Shown: positions 62,501 to 64,000 of the stretch, in pieces
Position numbering within the stretch: the first letter of the stretch is position 1
Layout: every line of letters starts with the position of its first letter
From: Nephromyces sp. MM_2019
Taxonomy: Eukaryota; Apicomplexa; Aconoidasida; Nephromycida
NCBI GenBank assembly: GCA_015657535.1
Contig: JADHZB010001724.1
Span: 30,357 to 94,356 of the forward strand
Reading direction: 5' to 3'
Length of the DNA stretch: 64,000 nt
Made by a program: the position numbers and the translations under genes
The notes under the pieces: model-generated
What the model was told of the DNA's origin: nothing
What the model saw: the letters and a program-made list of their open reading frames with translations, nothing else
The model's database searches: none

Positions 62501-63571
62501 AACTTGTTAAATCTTGACTGCAGAAGAAGTTGGTGGTAAGCTAGGAAGTTAAGAAAATTACTAATCTGAGACAAATCTAGGGCTTCTACACCCTATCGGG
62601 GCTATAGTCATCAAACTACAGCCTTAAACGAGAGTTTTTCACAACTCGCATGATTTGCTGCTGTAAAGTGCTCACAGTAAGCCTTCTTAATCGCTGAATG
62701 AAGCGTGCATGCTCAAGGATGTGTGTGAGGAAATAGCAGTTTTGAAGACTAATTTTAGCGGCTTTAAAGCCTAATTGAGCGGATCTAATAGCTGCTGCTA
62801 TGGATTCTCTTGGTCCTGAACCTATTACTGTTGTACTATTTTTTCAGTTGCTGGCTTTTCGCTTGATCGAAGTTGACATTACTAGGATGTCTTCAAGATT
62901 CATCTTATTCTCCCTTTTTAAGAATCATCTTGTGTGTTTAGTTATCGCCTTTTTTAGCAGCGAAACTTGCTGCTTCTGAATCTCTACTTGATGTACATTT
63001 TCAATGACGCAGAGACCACACTATGGGTGTCACAGCTGTAAAATACTACCCCAAGAATCAATCTTTGATATATACAGGAAGGTGGGATTTTATGTGTGTG
63101 TGATTACCGATATTCCAAGTGTGTGTGCGACTGCAGAGTTCAAATCAGTGTGTGAGAATCAAAATTTCATGTGTGTGTGATTCTCAATGTACCATAATGT
63201 GTGCTTCTTGACTACCGATATTTGAAAAAATCCTTCACACGAAGGACTTTTCATTTATTACCCCCTTTTTTTTACTGTTTAACCTTCGTTTGTTGAAATT
63301 TATTCAATCCTGAAGTTATGATGAGAAGATTCGCGTCTATGATGAGAGGAATATACGAATTCCATTAGAGGAAATAGGGGCTTCCGGTGGATTATGGAGG
63401 TTTCGCTGGACAAAATGCAGGTAATCACTGAGAAATGATGTTATCTTCACGTCCTTAAGTGCTTTTTTCAGAGCATTTTTCGTCGAAAGTCCCTCTTTGA
63501 AGGCGGAAATTACATTTAATACAATGAAAATCGTCGTATCTTCATGCTCTAACTGGAATTGTGGGTTTTGA
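59580..63571 (+). CDS. DPH7: Diphthine methyltransferase-like WD40 protein
   Basis: Exons 59580..59839, 60668..60739, 61116..61186, 61716..61788, 63013..63081 and 63316..63420 close in phase (2-2, 2-1, 1-2, 2-2, 2-2); a plausible last exon is 63472..63571 (TGA). The diagnostic DPH7 elements are present in order: W-K-A-H-D-F-E-T-W-T-I-A-F-D, S-G-G-A-D-D-C-C-L-R-I-W-D-I-R, H-T-M-G-V-T-A-V, Y-T-G-S-Y-D-E-K-I-R-V-Y-D and G-G-L-W-R-F-R-W. By family, DPH7 hydrolyses the methyl ester of methylated diphthine on EF2, so amidation can finish diphthamide. The chosen ATG has a good context (GCAGCCATGG), but a 59233..59274 exon (M-L-D-T-G-F-C-R-F-C-R-K) with donor GTAAGT may lie upstream. The N-terminal exon is acidic and Ser-rich with no clear blade. 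The C-terminus looks shorter than in animals. Confidence 0.85.
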
Positions 63572-63759
63572 ACATAACTGCTTTAACCAAGAGGATTGTG
63601 AAGCATGACTAAAGGGAAGGAGCTAACAAGTTTCTTTATGTGGCAGCAAAAACTCTTGAGCCCAGGCATAATATGAAAGCCTCTGGGAGCCTCAGAAACA
63701 TAGCTCACAAACAAAAAGATAAAATGTCACACCAATGACGTGTTCAGCTCGAATATGCG

Positions 63760-63798
<39 letters not shown>

Positions 63799-63858
63799 CA
63801 CACAACAGAATTTTCTTAGCACACACACATATATATATCACAAAATAGTACTCTCTTA

Positions 63859-63898
<40 letters not shown>

Positions 63899-63959
63899 CA
63901 CACAACAGAATTTTCTTAGCACACACACATACATATATCACAAAATAGTACTCTCTTAG

Positions 63960-64000
<41 letters not shown>
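63760..64000. repeat. CA/TA tandem array with a 100-nt period, cut by the window end
   Basis: CACAACAGAATTTTCTTAGC occurs at 63801 and again at 63901, and CAAAATAGTACTCTCTTAGC at 63841 and 63941. Each is followed by (CA)n then (TA)n runs ending in TCA. The unit is therefore 100 nt with two internal sub-units. It continues past the window. Confidence 0.95.

Overview
The window is nuclear DNA of an AT-rich, very intron-rich protist. A large secreted cysteine-repeat protein of the oocyst-wall-protein (OWP/COWP) type points to an apicomplexan, most likely a coccidian-like or marosporidan lineage. I cannot name the species. Genes are split into many small exons (typically 40-200 nt, several of only 13-16 nt) with GT..AG introns and purine-rich donors (GTAAGT, GTGAGT, GTATGT). 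Introns are T-rich on the sense strand, so base skew tracks gene orientation: T-rich on + in about 1-9 kb and 57-63 kb, A-rich on + in about 14-24 kb and 32-44 kb. All gene models were spliced by eye: I looked for an acceptor, an open frame, a donor and matching phase at each junction. Junctions I could not close are stated.

Layout. 0-2.7 kb: the 3' part of a RINGv + FHA protein (+). 2.7-12 kb: mostly unassigned, with a probable unidentified + gene around 7.7-8.7 kb. 12.0-14.5 kb: a small secreted protein (+) whose phases close over seven exons. 15.2-18.1 kb and 19.8-23.1 kb: two unidentified minus-strand genes rich in microexons. 24.8 kb: tRNA-Leu(UAA). 29.3-30.4 kb: NAA20, the NatB catalytic subunit, in two exons, with a degenerate tRNA-Arg-like sequence in its intron. 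32.4-38.5 kb and 38.6-40.0 kb: two head-to-tail minus-strand genes about 130 nt apart with a perfect 14-bp inverted repeat between them. 42.4-43.7 kb: another unidentified minus gene with a problematic in-frame stop region. 44.9-45.8 kb: a proline-rich protein gene. 46.0-51.5 kb: the OWP-like gene (signal peptide, polyproline tract, then many two-cysteine repeats). 51.5-58 kb: largely unassigned. 58.0-58.7 kb: unidentified membrane-protein exons (+). 59.6-63.6 kb: DPH7-like diphthine methyltransferase (+). The right edge is a CA/TA tandem array with an exact 100-nt period.

There are no operons. Functionally the recognisable genes are housekeeping (N-terminal acetylation, diphthamide synthesis, ubiquitin ligation, tRNA) plus secreted proteins, of which the OWP-like gene and perhaps its proline-rich neighbour are candidates for oocyst or cyst wall formation. 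Most of the remaining coding sequence is without a family I can recognise.
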